Positions 34,230 through 43,477 of a stretch of DNA of 49,586 nt are shown piece after piece. A model generated the notes under the pieces. That model saw nothing but the letters and a program-made list of their open reading frames with translations, was not told the DNA's origin and did no database searches. Each line of letters opens with the position of its first letter. The stretch's first letter is position 1. Source of the stretch: Methylobacter sp. (GTDB lineage Bacteria; Pseudomonadota; Gammaproteobacteria; Methylococcales; Methylomonadaceae). The position numbers and the translations under genes were made by a program. The DNA is taken from assembly GCF_023227905.1 (NCBI RefSeq), contig NZ_JALOCF010000034.1, forward strand, positions 1-49,586, read 5' to 3'.

Positions 34230-34913
34230 TTATCGCTCTGATTCTTTCTTGGCAACTTTATCCCGCAAATAAACCGGCATGGCCTGTTCGACGGCAACGG
34301 CCAAGCCCTGCTCGAAACCTCGCGCGCCTAAGCGGGCAATCGCACCGGCTCTGGGCAGTAGTTCGGCTTGATAGCGACTGACTCGCTCGCCCAAGCGCGC
34401 CGTCAATTCTTGATGATAAACGCCCCAGCCTGAGCCGATACCTACGCCGGTCAGATCGGGAAATTCAACTGCATCAGCCGGAGTCACGGCTTCGTTGCCG
34501 ATCAGTTCGGCATAGCCTTGGGCATCACGTTGATAAACGCCCCAGAATATCTCGCCCATCCGCGCATCCATCGCGACAAAGGCGACGTTCTCATCATTAT
34601 GATCGAAAAAATCCTGCGCTATAGCCGCCAGGGTGGACACTGGGACTACCGGCAAGTCTGCGCCCAAGGCGATGCCCTGAATCACGCCGGTGGCGATACG
34701 CACGCCGGTAAACGAGCCGGGGCCGCGGCTGAATGCCAGCGCGTCCAGCTGTTGCGGCTTTAAGCCCGCATCCGCCATTAATGAATCGATCATCGGCAAA
34801 ATCAGCTGGGTATGGACTTTGGGGGCCAGCTCAAAGCGTTCAGCTATTTTGCCGTCAATAAACAGCGCCGCTGAGCAGGCTTCGGTCGAGGTTTCTACTG
34901 CCAGTAATTTCAT
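34230..34913 (-). CDS. tsaB: tRNA N6-threonylcarbamoyladenosine synthesis protein TsaB
   Basis: A 227-residue cytosolic partner of TsaD and TsaE, needed to add threonylcarbamoyl to A37 of tRNAs reading ANN codons. The ASKHA-type start MKLLAVETSTEACSAAL is conserved; HTQLILPMIDSLMADAGL and AFSRGPGSFTGVRIATG are the TsaB hallmark stretches, and VAMDARMGEIFWGVY follows. It lacks the metal-binding histidines of TsaD, as expected. It lies downstream of yoaA on the same strand with a hairpin between them, a pairing also seen in other gammaproteobacteria. Confidence 0.95.
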   Translation of the reverse strand: MKLLAVETSTEACSAALFIDGKIAERFELAPKVHTQLILPMIDSLMADAGLKPQQLDALAFSRGPGSFTGVRIATGVIQGIALGADLPVVPVSTLAAIAQDFFDHNDENVAFVAMDARMGEIFWGVYQRDAQGYAELIGNEAVTPADAVEFPDLTGVGIGSGWGVYHQELTARLGERVSRYQAELLPRAGAIARLGARGFEQGLAVAVEQAMPVYLRDKVAKKESER

Positions 34914-34952
34914 TATTTGGTCTCTGTGGTAATTAACTTAGCGAGTGCTGGC

Positions 34953-34996
34953 GGAGTGCAGGCTTCGCCTGCAAGTACAAGCGAAGCTTGCACTCC
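34953..34996. repeat. Long hairpin between yoaA and tsaB
   Basis: GGAGTGCAGGCTTCGC (34953-34968) and GCGAAGCTTGCACTCC (34981-34996) pair at 15 of 16 positions around a 12-nt loop. It lies 24 bp after the yoaA stop. It may be a terminator/attenuator or one of the dispersed palindromes of this genome; no U-tract follows on the minus strand. Confidence 0.65.
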
Positions 34997-35020
34997 TGTT
35001 TAGCTACACCTAAGTCCGTT

Positions 35021-36958
35021 CTACTTTTCAATAAACTCGTCCTGAAAAAACGCCCGCACCTCTTCTATGTCGCGGGTGCGCTTCATGGCCGGTACGCTGT
35101 CTAAAAATATCTGCCCGTAGGACTTCTTTAACAATCTAGGATCGCAGACCATCAATACGCCCCGGTCGGTCACGTCGCGGATCAAACGGCCTATGCCCTG
35201 CCTCAACGCAATCACGGCGGTGGGCAGCTGGTATTCGAAAAATGAGTTCCGCCCCTGTTTGGTCATTGCGTCCAATCGCGCTTTCAACACCGGATCGCCG
35301 GGGGATGCGAACGGCAGTTTGTCGATAATGACGCAGGACAAGGCCTCGCCCCTGACATCCACGCCTTCCCAGAAACTCGATGTGCCCAACAGTACGGCAT
35401 TGCCCGCCGCTTTGAATTGATCAAGCAACAAGCCCTTGGGTCGGCTGCCCTGAATCAGCAGCGGGTAGTCTATTTTTTTCTCCAATAATTCAGCGGCCTC
35501 TTTAAGTGCGCGATGACTGGTAAACAGGAAAAACGCCCTGCCCTTGCTGGCCTGCAACACCGGCACCGCAAACTCGATGATTCGCGGGATGAAGTCGGGA
35601 TCATTCGGCTGTGGCAAGCCTTTCGGGTGATAAAACAGCGATTGATGGGCGTAATCGAAAGGACTCCCCCAACTTTCGCTGGCCGCATTGCTCAGCCCCA
35701 GGTTATTGGCGAAATGATCGAACCTGTTCGCCACGCTTAAGGTCGCCGAAGTAAAAATCCACGCGGCCTGATGTTGCTGCATAAAAGAACGGAATTCCGC
35801 GGCTATATCCAGCGGCGTCCGGCTTAAGGTGAAGGTGTTTTTATAGGTTTCATACCAGCGTATCCATTTGCCGCTGTTGTCTTCGAGAATAATTTTTAAC
35901 TGCTGCACCAGTTCGTCGGCGCGCTTGAAACACGAATCCAGGCCTTTGGTTTTTACCGAGGCCAGCTCCAATTGATCGGACAAGCGCTGCAATTGGTCTT
36001 TAACCGCAGTCAGGCTCGCGGCTATTTTGGGGTTGTTTTCGATGTCCTGCCAGTCGCCGCGTTTAAGCTCGATGCCAAACGCCAGTCTCATGTCTTTAAC
36101 CTCATGTTCCAGGTCTTCGCAGGCGGTGCGTAAGGCGGGTATGTCGGTGGCATCTTTGAAATATTCCATCAACGCGTCTTTCGCCAGATCGTTCAGCTGC
36201 TTGGCGCTAACGGTGATGCCTAGAAAGTTGGAGGCGGTATCGGCCAGCTGGTGCGCCTCGTCGATGATGACCACCTCAGCATCGGGCAACAACTCGCCGA
36301 AACCGCTGTCGCGTATCGACCAGTCCGCGCACAGCAAATGATGGTTGACCACCAGAATCTCGCTTTCCTGCGCTTTCTTTCTGGCCTTGACCAGAAAACA
36401 CTCGGCGTAATCCGGGCAATCCTGGCCCAGACAATTATCCAATGACGAGGTTGCCTGATACCAGACCGGATCGGCCTCCGTCACCTCGGACATTTCCGAG
36501 GTATCGCCGGTTTTGGTGCGTTTCGACCAGGATTTGATTTTCGCCAGCGCGGCCGCATCTTCCTTGCTGAAACCCAATGTGGAAGTTAACGCGTTTTTCA
36601 GTCGATAGGTGCATAAATAGTTGCTGCGGCCTTTTAACAAGGCGGCGATAAACGGCGTTTTCATTGCCTTGCGGATCACCGGCAGATCCTTGTTAAACAG
36701 CTGGTCCTGAAGATTTTTGGTGCCGGTCGAGATAATGACTTTTTTGCCCGATAAAATGGCGGGCACCAAATAGGCGAAAGTCTTGCCGGTTCCGGTTCCG
36801 GCTTCGGCGATTAAATGCTGGTTGGCTTCGATAGCATGGGCAATGGCCTCGGCCATTTCAACCTGGGCCTCCCGCGGCTGATAACCCGGAATTATCTTGG
36901 CCAAGTCGCCGTCACTGCTGAAAAAATGTTTGGTGTCTGTCAATTGAGTCTCGTGCAC
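35021..36958 (-). CDS. yoaA: ATP-dependent DNA helicase YoaA (DinG/XPD-like)
   Basis: A 645-residue superfamily 2 iron-sulfur helicase. Motifs in order: IPGYQPREAQVEMAEAI, Walker A AEAGTGTGKTFAYL, Ia IISTGTKNLQDQ, the four Fe-S cysteines (YLCTYR, then NCLGQDCPDYAECFLV), VVNHHLLCADW, DEAH box VIIDEAHQLAD, FTSATLS, and the C-terminal LGTSSFWEGVDVRG and RQGIGRLIRD. YoaA works in replication-fork damage repair with the HolC subunit in E. coli. The start is a GTG at 36958; no better ATG is near the fold's start. Confidence 0.94.
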   Translation of the reverse strand: MHETQLTDTKHFFSSDGDLAKIIPGYQPREAQVEMAEAIAHAIEANQHLIAEAGTGTGKTFAYLVPAILSGKKVIISTGTKNLQDQLFNKDLPVIRKAMKTPFIAALLKGRSNYLCTYRLKNALTSTLGFSKEDAAALAKIKSWSKRTKTGDTSEMSEVTEADPVWYQATSSLDNCLGQDCPDYAECFLVKARKKAQESEILVVNHHLLCADWSIRDSGFGELLPDAEVVIIDEAHQLADTASNFLGITVSAKQLNDLAKDALMEYFKDATDIPALRTACEDLEHEVKDMRLAFGIELKRGDWQDIENNPKIAASLTAVKDQLQRLSDQLELASVKTKGLDSCFKRADELVQQLKIILEDNSGKWIRWYETYKNTFTLSRTPLDIAAEFRSFMQQHQAAWIFTSATLSVANRFDHFANNLGLSNAASESWGSPFDYAHQSLFYHPKGLPQPNDPDFIPRIIEFAVPVLQASKGRAFFLFTSHRALKEAAELLEKKIDYPLLIQGSRPKGLLLDQFKAAGNAVLLGTSSFWEGVDVRGEALSCVIIDKLPFASPGDPVLKARLDAMTKQGRNSFFEYQLPTAVIALRQGIGRLIRDVTDRGVLMVCDPRLLKKSYGQIFLDSVPAMKRTRDIEEVRAFFQDEFIEK

Positions 36959-37391
36959 TATGTTTTCTTTACTATTTTAAATTTAAATAACAAGTGCAGT
37001 TCATTTTTTTATTGGATTGCAAAAAGCAAACAACAAAAATACCAGATTGAGATTTTAAAGACAGTGGCTCGGCTATCTAATAGCTTTGCCGATCAAGCAA
37101 ATCGATAATGTACTCGAAAAAGAGGGTCTCAAGATATGCTGTCGAACTCCGGCTTGAGAATACCGGTAGCGGCAAATCAACTACAAGCTGTAACGGGGCG
37201 ACTGCCTTTGAGCTTCAACATCGGCAAATCTTGTTAAAATAAAACGTTGCTACGCAGAATTTATAGAGCCAAGGTGCATTCTGCGTTTTAAAAAACGATT
37301 GATGAGCGTGAGCATTGAAAATACCGACACTTGAAAATATAAAGTAACTGATTAGAATAATGCCAATTAATCAATATCCTTGCCTTATAAA
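36959..37391. other. Intergenic region between yoaA and the diguanylate cyclase
   Basis: About 430 bp between divergent genes, A+T-rich. It holds the promoter noted at 37331-37358. I see no RNA gene or repeat element. Confidence 0.5.
37331..37358 (+). promoter_or_regulatory. Probable sigma-70 promoter for the diguanylate cyclase
   Basis: TTGAAA (37331-37336), a 16-bp spacer, and TAGAAT (37353-37358): each box matches consensus at five of six positions. It would give a short leader of about 25 nt before the ATG at 37392. Confidence 0.45.
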
Positions 37392-38447
37392 ATGACTATG
37401 GGTGGCTTAACATTTCTTACTAACTATAATGACACGCTGGAACAAAATGCAGAATATCTTCGGCAAATACTTCCTCTCATGTCAAAACATAAAATTGCTA
37501 CCGATCCTCTTAATTTTGCAATTTTCTATGAATATATTGTTGGCAGAAACATTCCCTTAAAGAATGAACTGGATGAACTACTGGGCAAACAGGATGCTTT
37601 TACTTCTGAATTAAGCGTTAGACTTTTAAAAAAACACATCTGCGATACTTCATTCGACTCCCTGGAAAACATAAATCACATCTTATTGCAGCTTATTAAC
37701 AAAACCGGTGAAGCGTTGGATACTACTGGCGAAAAAGCCAGTGCAGCAACAATGGACTTCCAAAATCAGAGTAAGCGGCTGGAAAACAACCAAAACCTGT
37801 CTGAAATAAAAGCAGTCTTAAACGAAATCATCGCTGGAACCAAAAATCTTGCCGAAACCAGCATGGCGTTGCAGGCTCAACTGGACGAGAGCAAAAAGGA
37901 AATGCAGTTGCTGCGCCAGGAACTTGCACATGCACGCGAAACGGCAAAAACCGATGCTTTGACGGGACTCTTAAACCGGCGCGCTTTTGACCAAAAGTTG
38001 AATGAGTATATTGAAAGTCATAAACAAAGCAATGTTGAACTTTGCCTGCTTATTTTGGACATCGATTGCTTCAAACAAATCAATGATACGTTTGGCCACC
38101 AGATGGGGGATAACGTACTGCGTTATACCGCTAATCTGATGAAGCAGCATATTACCAAATACCATTGTGCAGCCCGTTATGGCGGTGAGGAAATGGCCAT
38201 TATCATGCCCAACACACCGCTTAACCGGGCCATGGAAATCGCCGAAAAAATAAGAATCTCGTTAGCCCAGCACCCTTTAAAGCTCAAGGGGAGTAAAAAA
38301 TCGATAGGAAAAGTGACCATTTCTATCGGAGTCTCAAGTTTTAAAATAAACGACTCCCTCGAAAGCTTGGTCGAGCGCGCGGACCAGGCAATGTACCGAG
38401 CCAAAGATAACGGTAGAAATCAAGTAATGGCCGAAAACATTATCTAG
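37392..38447 (+). CDS. Diguanylate cyclase with helical N-terminal region
   Basis: A 351-residue soluble protein. The last 170 residues are a GGDEF domain: KTDALTGLLNRRAFDQKL, LCLLILDIDCFKQINDTFGH and the active site RYGGEEMAII (GGEEM, from about residue 264), then RADQAMYRAKDNGRNQV. The sequence makes it likely to produce c-di-GMP from GTP. The inhibitory RxxD site is absent. The N-terminal 190 residues are all helical, including a coiled coil before the GGDEF domain; they resemble the helical sensor of other proteins of this type, but the signal is unknown. The ribosome-binding site is poor; TTG 37380 and ATG 37398 are alternatives. Confidence 0.9.
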   Translation: MTMGGLTFLTNYNDTLEQNAEYLRQILPLMSKHKIATDPLNFAIFYEYIVGRNIPLKNELDELLGKQDAFTSELSVRLLKKHICDTSFDSLENINHILLQLINKTGEALDTTGEKASAATMDFQNQSKRLENNQNLSEIKAVLNEIIAGTKNLAETSMALQAQLDESKKEMQLLRQELAHARETAKTDALTGLLNRRAFDQKLNEYIESHKQSNVELCLLILDIDCFKQINDTFGHQMGDNVLRYTANLMKQHITKYHCAARYGGEEMAIIMPNTPLNRAMEIAEKIRISLAQHPLKLKGSKKSIGKVTISIGVSSFKINDSLESLVERADQAMYRAKDNGRNQVMAENII

Positions 38448-38902
38448 GCCGCTGAAAAATAGAATTTCTTTATTCCGGGTTTGGCGCAGCATAAGCACTG
38501 ATTATGCCGTCAGCTGGATACTGAATAACAATTGTTTCCGGCCAAACCCTGAAAAAGCGCTTTTGCTTTTAGCGCACTCGTTGGCAGCAACGGGCTATCA
38601 TTGCCCCAACCACCTACCGTCTAACGAAACAACTGAAAGAAGCCGGGGATTGGCCGGCAGATTGCCGTCAAAACCATCCCATCGACTTAACGGCACTGCA
38701 AACCATTTCCACCTATTTAACAAGCAACTCATTCTCTGCACCCTCCGGCTATTGCCAGCGTTACAGCCCGGTTTTAGCGTAAAGAAAAATCTGCATGCCG
38801 CATTAATCAATCGTTACTCCATCAAAGTGTGCGACTCCGATTCACACACATCGCAAAACTATGGTACAAAGTCGTTAATGTCACTTGAATTGAGGGAAGC
38901 CC
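38448..38902. other. Intergenic region with palindromes and a start-less open frame
   Basis: About 455 bp. GGGTTTGGC (38477-38485) and GCCAAACCC (38541-38549) are distant 9-bp inverted arms, then AAAAGCGCTTTT (38553-38564). From 38573 to 38782 a plus-strand frame without any start codon reads TYRLTKQLKEAGDWPADCRQ, then NHPIDLTALQTISTYLTSNS, and ends PVLA. It has protein-like composition and may be a decayed gene; I do not recognise the family. Confidence 0.4.
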
Positions 38903-40567
38903 ATGAAAACGACGACTAATCTGCAACGCCGCAAACTATTAAAATACACCGCAATCGGTATCGCCGGAGCGATCACTTACCCGAGTTGGGTTAAGGCGGG
39001 TGAATTTGTCAGAACCAACATGCCGTCTGCCGACTTTATCCCTGACGTTGAAATTGACCTGACCATGAACGCGGTTGATGTGGCCATTTTAAGCGGCAAT
39101 AAAACCCGCATTTGGAAAATTACCGGCAAAGTCGTAAAAGGCCCTCAAGGAGTGCTCGACAATAATGAAGGAACTTACCTGGCGCCCTCCTTGCGTTTTA
39201 AGAAAGGCCAGAAAGTCAGGATGATTCTTAACAATAATTTGCCGGCGCAATCGATTCTGCATTGGCATGGCCTGCATGTCCCGGCCAACATGGACGGCAA
39301 CCCCATGTATGCGATCAATCAGGGCGAAACCTATGTCTATGAATTTGAGATACTCAACCGGGCGGGAACTTATTTCTATCATGCCCATACGCACAGCGTC
39401 ACCGCCAGACAAGTTTATTCCGGCTTGGCAGGGCTGTTAACCGTTACTGACGACCAGGAACAGGCACTGAATTTACCAAAGGGCGACCTGGATGTGCCGC
39501 TGGTGATTCAGGATCGCAGTTTCGACAGCGAAAACCAGCTGGCTTATTCATCACACATGATGCAACGCATGCAGGGCTTTTTAGGCGACCAGATACTGGT
39601 TAATGGGCGACCTGATTTTGCGTTACCGGTCAAAACACGCGCCTATCGGTTCAGGTTGATCAATGGTTCTAATTCCCGCATTTATAAACTGGCCTGGGAT
39701 GACGGCACCCCCATGACGGTAATAGGTGTTGACGGCGGCTTGCTGCCAGCCCCGGAGCAACATCCTTATGTGATGTTGGCTCCGGGTGAAAGGGCGGAGG
39801 TTTGGACGGACTTTAGCGGACGGGCGGTCGGTACCGAACTGAACTTGCGCAGCCTTAGCTTTGATGTTGCGGCGCATGGCGGCATGGGCATGATGGGTGG
39901 CGGAGGTATGGGCGGGGGTATGATGGGCGGACGCGGACGCCGGGGCATGATGGGTGGCGGCGGAATGATGGGCGGTGGCATGATGGGCGGGGGAATGATG
40001 TCCGTCAGCGCTTTGCCTTTAGGCTCCGATTACCCGATCTTAAAGGTCCGGGTCACCCAAAAGGAGCAAGGCGATAACAGCTTGCCCAAAACTCTGACGC
40101 CGATTACCGCTTTGCAGGTCAAGAATGCTGCAAATGCTGGCAATCCCAGAAACATCACCTTATCCATGGAGCATATGTCAGCCTTGCTCAACGGCCGCGC
40201 TTATAAAATGAACGATGTTCAGCCGTATGAAACTATCCCGGTTAACAGTCTGCAACTCATCGAGTTCGATAATGGTTTTGAAGGCGGCACGCATGGCATG
40301 ATGATGAATATGCCGCATCCGATGCATATACACGGTGAACAGTTCCAAATCGTTAAGCGCGAAATGAGCCCGCGTTTCAGTGAAACCTACAGCACAGTTT
40401 CCGCAGGATTTATCGATAGCGGCTGGAAAGATACGGTTCTGGTGATGCCGGGCGAAAAAATCACACTATTAAAACCGTTTAACGATTTTAAAGGCCTGTA
40501 TATGTACCATTGCCACAATCTGGAACACGAAGATATGGGCATGATGAGAGATTTCCTTATTAAATAA
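38903..40567 (+). CDS. Tat-exported multicopper oxidase with Met/Gly-rich insert
   Basis: A 554-residue periplasmic enzyme. The N-terminus has a twin-arginine signal (LQRRKLLKYTAIGIAG). Copper ligands: HWHG (120-123), HAHTH (160-164), HPMHIH (472-477) and YHCHNLEHEDMGMM (from 535, with Cys 537 and the type 1 Met). Between about residues 326 and 367 lies an insert of repeated MMGGGGM/GGGMMGG units with an RGRRG core, probably a copper-binding loop like the Met-rich insert of CueO. The sequence makes oxidation of Cu(I) or an organic substrate with reduction of oxygen to water likely. GAGGG eight bases before the ATG supports the start. A membrane cytochrome gene follows. Confidence 0.93.
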   Translation: MKTTTNLQRRKLLKYTAIGIAGAITYPSWVKAGEFVRTNMPSADFIPDVEIDLTMNAVDVAILSGNKTRIWKITGKVVKGPQGVLDNNEGTYLAPSLRFKKGQKVRMILNNNLPAQSILHWHGLHVPANMDGNPMYAINQGETYVYEFEILNRAGTYFYHAHTHSVTARQVYSGLAGLLTVTDDQEQALNLPKGDLDVPLVIQDRSFDSENQLAYSSHMMQRMQGFLGDQILVNGRPDFALPVKTRAYRFRLINGSNSRIYKLAWDDGTPMTVIGVDGGLLPAPEQHPYVMLAPGERAEVWTDFSGRAVGTELNLRSLSFDVAAHGGMGMMGGGGMGGGMMGGRGRRGMMGGGGMMGGGMMGGGMMSVSALPLGSDYPILKVRVTQKEQGDNSLPKTLTPITALQVKNAANAGNPRNITLSMEHMSALLNGRAYKMNDVQPYETIPVNSLQLIEFDNGFEGGTHGMMMNMPHPMHIHGEQFQIVKREMSPRFSETYSTVSAGFIDSGWKDTVLVMPGEKITLLKPFNDFKGLYMYHCHNLEHEDMGMMRDFLIK

Positions 40568-40720
40568 TCCCGGCTTTATTTCAGGTTAGCCGGTTCCGGC
40601 AGCAGGCACTGTGCTGAGGTTTCTTTGCAGACATTATGCTTAGGAACCGCCTAACCTCAAAATAGCTCTTAGCAGCATAGGCGGAAAACCCATGCCCATA
40701 GTGGCTAGCTTGTCGCAAAC

Positions 40721-41476
40721 ATGAACCGTACCATTATAAACATCATTGTTGATGTGGCCGCGGCCCTGCTGTTTCTCGGCATGATCGCGACAGGCTATAT
40801 ATTGCGTTTCACGTTGCTCCCCGGAAGCAACAAAGCTTTTAGCCTGTGGGGTCTTACTCGTCACCAATATGGCGACATACATTTCTGGATCAGTTTTGGC
40901 CTGTTAGCAGTGCTCGTCATCCATCTGATGCTCCATTGGAAGTGGATCGTCACAGTCATCGTCAAGCATTACCGTGGCGTACAAACCTCACCCCCATCAC
41001 TACTTTATAGCGGCGTATTAACGCTTGTTATCGTAACCCTGACTTTCATGGCCTTCGCATGGATAGTCCAGCATAGCATCAAACAAATAACCCGACCCGC
41101 CGCTTTTGGCAATCCCTTTAATGAACAGACAAGTTCAACATCAATTGTTTACTCGGGAAATGATGATTCGGAGCTTACTTTTTGGAAAAATATTTATCCG
41201 ATCTTTGAAAAAAATTGTTTGCCATGCCACGGACCGCAAAAACAGTACGCCGGTTTTCGTGCTGACCGTGGCGAAAATTTCTTCCGGAACCTTGGCAGCA
41301 AACCGCTGATTTTACCCGGCCAGAGTGATGCAAGCCCTCTGATCGCAATAATCTCCGGAGCCCGAGAAGATATGCCTATGCTTGATGCGCACAAACTTTC
41401 CGAACACGAGGTATTACTGCTCAGAGCATGGATAGATTCAGGCGCAAAATGGCCTGCGTCGCTCCCCGAGAAATAG
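40721..41476 (+). CDS. DUF4405 membrane domain fused to c-type cytochrome
   Basis: A 251-residue inner-membrane protein. The first 125 residues have three to four hydrophobic segments with paired histidines (LTRHQYGDIHFWISF, VIHLMLHWKWI), matching DUF4405, a heme/flavin-associated cytochrome-b-like domain. A periplasmic part carries one heme c motif, CLPCH (166-170), followed by GPQKQYAGFRADRGE, as in planctomycete-type cytochromes. It lies 153 bp after the multicopper oxidase; a possible electron carrier for it, which is inference. The ribosome-binding site is weak. Confidence 0.8.
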   Translation: MNRTIINIIVDVAAALLFLGMIATGYILRFTLLPGSNKAFSLWGLTRHQYGDIHFWISFGLLAVLVIHLMLHWKWIVTVIVKHYRGVQTSPPSLLYSGVLTLVIVTLTFMAFAWIVQHSIKQITRPAAFGNPFNEQTSSTSIVYSGNDDSELTFWKNIYPIFEKNCLPCHGPQKQYAGFRADRGENFFRNLGSKPLILPGQSDASPLIAIISGAREDMPMLDAHKLSEHEVLLLRAWIDSGAKWPASLPEK

Positions 41477-41541
41477 CGGCCCGGTTTGATCTCTCCGCTT
41501 TGGCCGTTTAGCGTTTATTCATACTACCGTAATTTAAAATC

Positions 41542-42087
41542 ATGCCGGATACATCAAGATTATTTTTTGCCTTATGGCCTGACGATGAAACCCGTCAAGC
41601 GCTGACGCGCTTGCATCCATCCATGGCCGCTAAAGGACTAAAATTGGTACAGCCACACAATCTCCATGTAACGCTGGTGTTTTTAGGACAAGTTGATGCT
41701 GAGACCGGATCATTGCTTAAGCAGGCAGTGGCCGATATTACGACGCAACCATTTACATTGACCTTTGACCGTTTAAGCTACTGGCGTAGGCCCAGAATTT
41801 TATGCCTGAGCTGCCGGCAACCGGCGCCGAATCCGGCGATGATGCTGGTGTCCGCGTTGGAGACGGCAGCGGCAAACTGCGGCCTGCGCACCGATACTCG
41901 GCCCTACACGCCCCATATCACCCTGGCCCGACACGTCCGGCATTTGCCGGATATAAAAATCGAGCCGATAGTCTGGCGCGCCGAGGCATTCAGCCTGATT
42001 GAATCCTGTAGCGAACCGGAAGGCGTCCGTTATAAAGTGCTACAGCAATGGCCTTTTACCAAACCCATCGCTAATCCGGATCAATGA
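41542..42087 (+). CDS. thpR: RNA 2',3'-cyclic phosphodiesterase (ThpR/LigT family)
   Basis: A 181-residue enzyme of the 2H phosphoesterase superfamily. The two catalytic motifs are HVTL (H42) in NLHVTLVFLGQV and HITL (H125) in YTPHITLARH. The N-terminus RLFFALWPDDETRQAL is also typical. It opens 2',3'-cyclic phosphate ends of RNA. The last 17 bases overlap the end of xseA on the opposite strand. Confidence 0.93.
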   Translation: MPDTSRLFFALWPDDETRQALTRLHPSMAAKGLKLVQPHNLHVTLVFLGQVDAETGSLLKQAVADITTQPFTLTFDRLSYWRRPRILCLSCRQPAPNPAMMLVSALETAAANCGLRTDTRPYTPHITLARHVRHLPDIKIEPIVWRAEAFSLIESCSEPEGVRYKVLQQWPFTKPIANPDQ

Positions 42088-43435
42088 CTTTAACTTGGCT
42101 GGTGAACCGGCCTTGCGCGAGACGGGTTTGCACTATATCCCCCGGCTTGAGTTGTTCGGTAGAACGGATTATTTCCCCGGAAGCCGGGTTTATCGTCATC
42201 GCATAACCACGGCTTAGCGTTGCCAGGGGGCTGACCGCATGCAAGGTCTGGCTGGAATTTAATAAACGCTGTTTAAGTTGCCTTAGCTTGTGTCCGGTTG
42301 CCAAAACCAGGCGATTGGTCAGATAGTCTTGCCGCTGTTTAAGGCTGTTGATGGTTACCGCTGGATTATGCTGCCACAATTTAGCCGTTTTTGCTTCAAT
42401 CATGCCGGCCATGTGCCGAAGCTTTGTGTGCATGGCTTGATTAAGCCTAGCCTCAAGCTCGTCCATGCGTCGTGCATTTCCAGCCAGCTTCTGGCCGGGA
42501 TGTTGCTGTTGCAGCCGCTTGGTCAACCAGTCCAAAGTTTGTTGCTTGTGGTTCAGCTTTCGTTGCAGTTGTTGTTGCAGCCGCGTTTCAAGATAGCTGA
42601 ACCGCGATAGCCATTGTTGCAGATCGGGGCTGGCGTGTTCCGCGGCCGCAGAAGGCGTCGCCGCGCGCAGGTCGGCGACAAAATCGGCAATGGTAAAATC
42701 GGTTTCGTGACCGATGCCTGAAATGATCGGAATTTGGCTGGCATAAATGGCCCTGGCAACAAGCTCTTCATTGAACGCCCACAGATCCTCCAGCGATCCG
42801 CCGCCGCGCCCGAGAATGATAACGTCGCACTGTTTATGCCGGTTAGCGATCTCTATCGCCTTGGCAATTTCATGTTTTGCATTATCGCCCTGCACGGAAA
42901 CCGGGTAAATAATAACCGGTATCGTCGCAAAACGTCTTTTTAGCACGGTCAGTATATCCCTGATAGCCGCGCCTGAAGGCGAAGTAATAACGCCAATCGC
43001 TTTTGGCAACACCGGCAAGGCTTGCTTATGGGCAGGCTCGAATAACCCTTGCTCCAACAGTTTCTGCTTTAACGCGTCAAACGCCCTGCGCAAGGCTCCA
43101 TCCCCGGCTTCTTCAATATGTTCGACGATAAGCTGGTAATCGCCTCTAGGTTCATACAGGCTGACTTGCGCCTTGACGATAACCTGCTTTCCGTTTTCCG
43201 GTTTAAACGCCAATCCGCGCTGCTGGGTACGAAACATGGCGCAACGCACTTGGGCATTTGCATCTTTCAACGAAAAATACATATGCCCGGAAGCGGGGGT
43301 GCTTAAATTGGATATCTCGCCTTCAACCAGAACAGACAGGAAATGCTCGGCAAGTAATTGACTGGTTGCGCGGTTAAGCTGAGTAACGGTGATGACATTG
43401 CGTTGTATGGAAGCCGAGGGGGTTATCATAGTCAT
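42071..43435 (-). CDS. xseA: Exodeoxyribonuclease VII large subunit
   Basis: A 454-residue subunit of exonuclease VII, which trims single-stranded DNA together with XseB. The N-terminal OB-fold is seen in VTQLNRATSQLLAEHF and VEGEISNLSTPASGHMYFSL. Catalytic-domain motifs: IGVITSPSGAAIRDILTVLK, DVIILGRGGGSLEDLWAFNE, and PIISGIGHETDFTIADFVAD. A long helical coiled coil fills residues about 280-395, and LSRGYAMTIN lies near the end. It is convergent with thpR. The two PilZ genes lie upstream on the same strand. Confidence 0.96.
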   Translation of the reverse strand: MTMITPSASIQRNVITVTQLNRATSQLLAEHFLSVLVEGEISNLSTPASGHMYFSLKDANAQVRCAMFRTQQRGLAFKPENGKQVIVKAQVSLYEPRGDYQLIVEHIEEAGDGALRRAFDALKQKLLEQGLFEPAHKQALPVLPKAIGVITSPSGAAIRDILTVLKRRFATIPVIIYPVSVQGDNAKHEIAKAIEIANRHKQCDVIILGRGGGSLEDLWAFNEELVARAIYASQIPIISGIGHETDFTIADFVADLRAATPSAAAEHASPDLQQWLSRFSYLETRLQQQLQRKLNHKQQTLDWLTKRLQQQHPGQKLAGNARRMDELEARLNQAMHTKLRHMAGMIEAKTAKLWQHNPAVTINSLKQRQDYLTNRLVLATGHKLRQLKQRLLNSSQTLHAVSPLATLSRGYAMTINPASGEIIRSTEQLKPGDIVQTRLAQGRFTSQVKVIDPD

Positions 43436-43477
43436 TACTTTACGCGAGTTGGGAGTGGGTTATTACGAAGCTTACCC

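Noticed and set aside
39766..39981. Proline-rich frame opposite the oxidase insert
   Set aside because: It is the reverse reading of the ATGGGCGG repeats that encode the Met/Gly loop.
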